Below are positions 63,291 through 64,000 of a stretch of 64,000 bases of DNA, piece by piece. A program made the translations under genes and the position numbers. Position 1 is the first letter of the stretch. Each line of letters starts with the position of its first letter. The stretch is from Phycomyces blakesleeanus NRRL 1555(-) (lineage: Eukaryota > Mucoromycota > Mucoromycetes > Mucorales > Phycomycetaceae), in contig NW_017265149.1 of the NCBI RefSeq assembly GCF_001638985.1, forward strand, positions 124,001-188,000. The letters run 5' to 3'. The notes under the pieces are model-generated. The model was not told the DNA's origin, made no database searches, and saw nothing but the letters and a program-made list of their open reading frames with translations.

Positions 63291-64000
63291 ATCAATATCG
63301 TATAAACTTACCGCCAATGTCTCTCAATCTTTCTAGAGATGGCAACCTTGTCACCAACTTCGGTACATGTAGGTCCAGTCAAAACAATCTTTGCAAGATC
63401 AGCCTTGACACCGACAACACGACCACCAGTAGAAACTGAACCAATGTTGACAAGTAGTAATTCACCCTTGGTAAGTTTGGCAACCTTGGCTTGCTTCTTA
63501 TCATCGGTCTTTACACCCAACAGGCGACGCAACAAAAAGTATGAAATCTCGAGTTCAGTGTAGATAGAGGGAAGACTTCCGGGGTAGCCCAAAACTTGAC
63601 CAACGAGACGATCACCACGGCAGAGGGTAGGATCCATCTGAGTTCCAACACCTAAAAACCATGCCCATAAGGATGACAGCGAATTATTTGCAGTAGTACC
63701 TTACCAATTAAACCACCAGGAACAGCAAACTCAAGCTTGTTTGTCTCGGCAGCAAGAGTCAAAATCTTGGAAAGAATGGGTCTGGCTCTAATTTTACCTT
63801 CCTGATCCTTAATGATTACACCAGGACGGACTTCAATCTCATCTCCAATCTTCAAAACACCCTTCAAAATTGATCCACCTGCAACACCACCCTGAAGATG
63901 ATTGACATCAGCACCAGGTTTGTTAATATCGAAAGAACGAATGACGATCAAACGGGGAACGGCAGTAAAGTCACGAACAGGCACGGGGATCTTCTTGGTA
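63140..64000 (-). CDS. Translation initiation factor eIF2 subunit gamma, 3' part
   Basis: GTP-binding subunit of eIF2 that carries initiator Met-tRNA to the ribosome. Only domains II-III are in the window; the G domain lies beyond 64000. Exons seen: 64000-63705 (continuing outside), 63651-63312, 63197-63140. Characteristic segments are [52 protein letters not shown], then [40 protein letters not shown] and the ending [18 protein letters not shown]. Phases close exactly. The last intron contains a (TA)n run at about 63258-63287. Highly conserved housekeeping gene; nothing unusual. Confidence 0.96.

Overview
The window looks like nuclear DNA of an early-diverging filamentous fungus, most likely Mucoromycota (Mucorales or a close relative such as Phycomyces). 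The reasons are: very AT-rich intergenic DNA full of microsatellites; compact genes with many short GT..AG introns (about 50-260 nt) whose exon phases close exactly; fungus-specific families (PDR transporter, UPF0658 Golgi protein, HP1 homolog, mitochondrial Psd1, lipin); and mobile elements typical of that phylum (DIRS-type YR retroelement, IS630/Tc1-like transposase relic, Tnp2-like transposase, Fanzor-like fragment). The species assignment is inference.

Layout: 0.5-5.2 kb, PDR-type ABC transporter (-). 5.2-8.7 kb, gene-poor. 8.7-11.8 kb, decayed DIRS-like retroelement (+). 12.7-15.5 kb, small basic ORF and an HP1-like chromodomain/chromoshadow protein (+). 16.1-18.2 kb, UPF0658 membrane protein (+). 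20.4-21.2 kb, Fanzor-like relic (-). 22.5-24.7 kb, divergent Hsp70/HSPA12-like ATPase (+). 25.5 kb, small coiled-coil ORF. 26.2-26.8 kb, GPI-type cell-surface protein (-). 27.5-28.5 kb, Tc1/IS630 transposase relic (-), followed by an unidentified broken gene (+). 33-34 kb, weak small genes. 34.6-36.7 kb, amidase-signature hydrolase (+). 37.2-39.2 kb, mitochondrial PPR protein (-). 40.4-41.0 kb, a duplicated hairpin-rich non-coding element. 43.3-47.1 kb, lipin/phosphatidate phosphatase (+). 47.6 and 49.8-50.2 kb, two small genes (-). 50.8-51.4 kb, EIF1AD-like factor (+). 51.8-53.6 kb, F-box protein (-). 55.3-57.2 kb, phosphatidylserine decarboxylase (-). 58.0-61.0 kb, multi-exon Tnp2-like transposase (-). 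63.1-64.0 kb, the 3' part of eIF2-gamma (-), running off the window.

There is no operon-like organisation. Lipin and Psd1 are both phospholipid enzymes, but they are about 8 kb apart with unrelated genes between them. HP1 is the natural effector of heterochromatin on repeats like those around it.

Two observations stand out. First, the exons of the Tnp2-like transposase contain an unusual density of perfect nested inverted repeats (arms of 9-13 bp, several adjacent). Second, a roughly 150-nt non-coding element at 40.5-41.0 kb is present as two diverged direct copies; each folds on paper into an outer stem plus two hairpins sharing a conserved loop sequence. Exon coordinates below were derived by hand from splice consensus and reading-frame closure.
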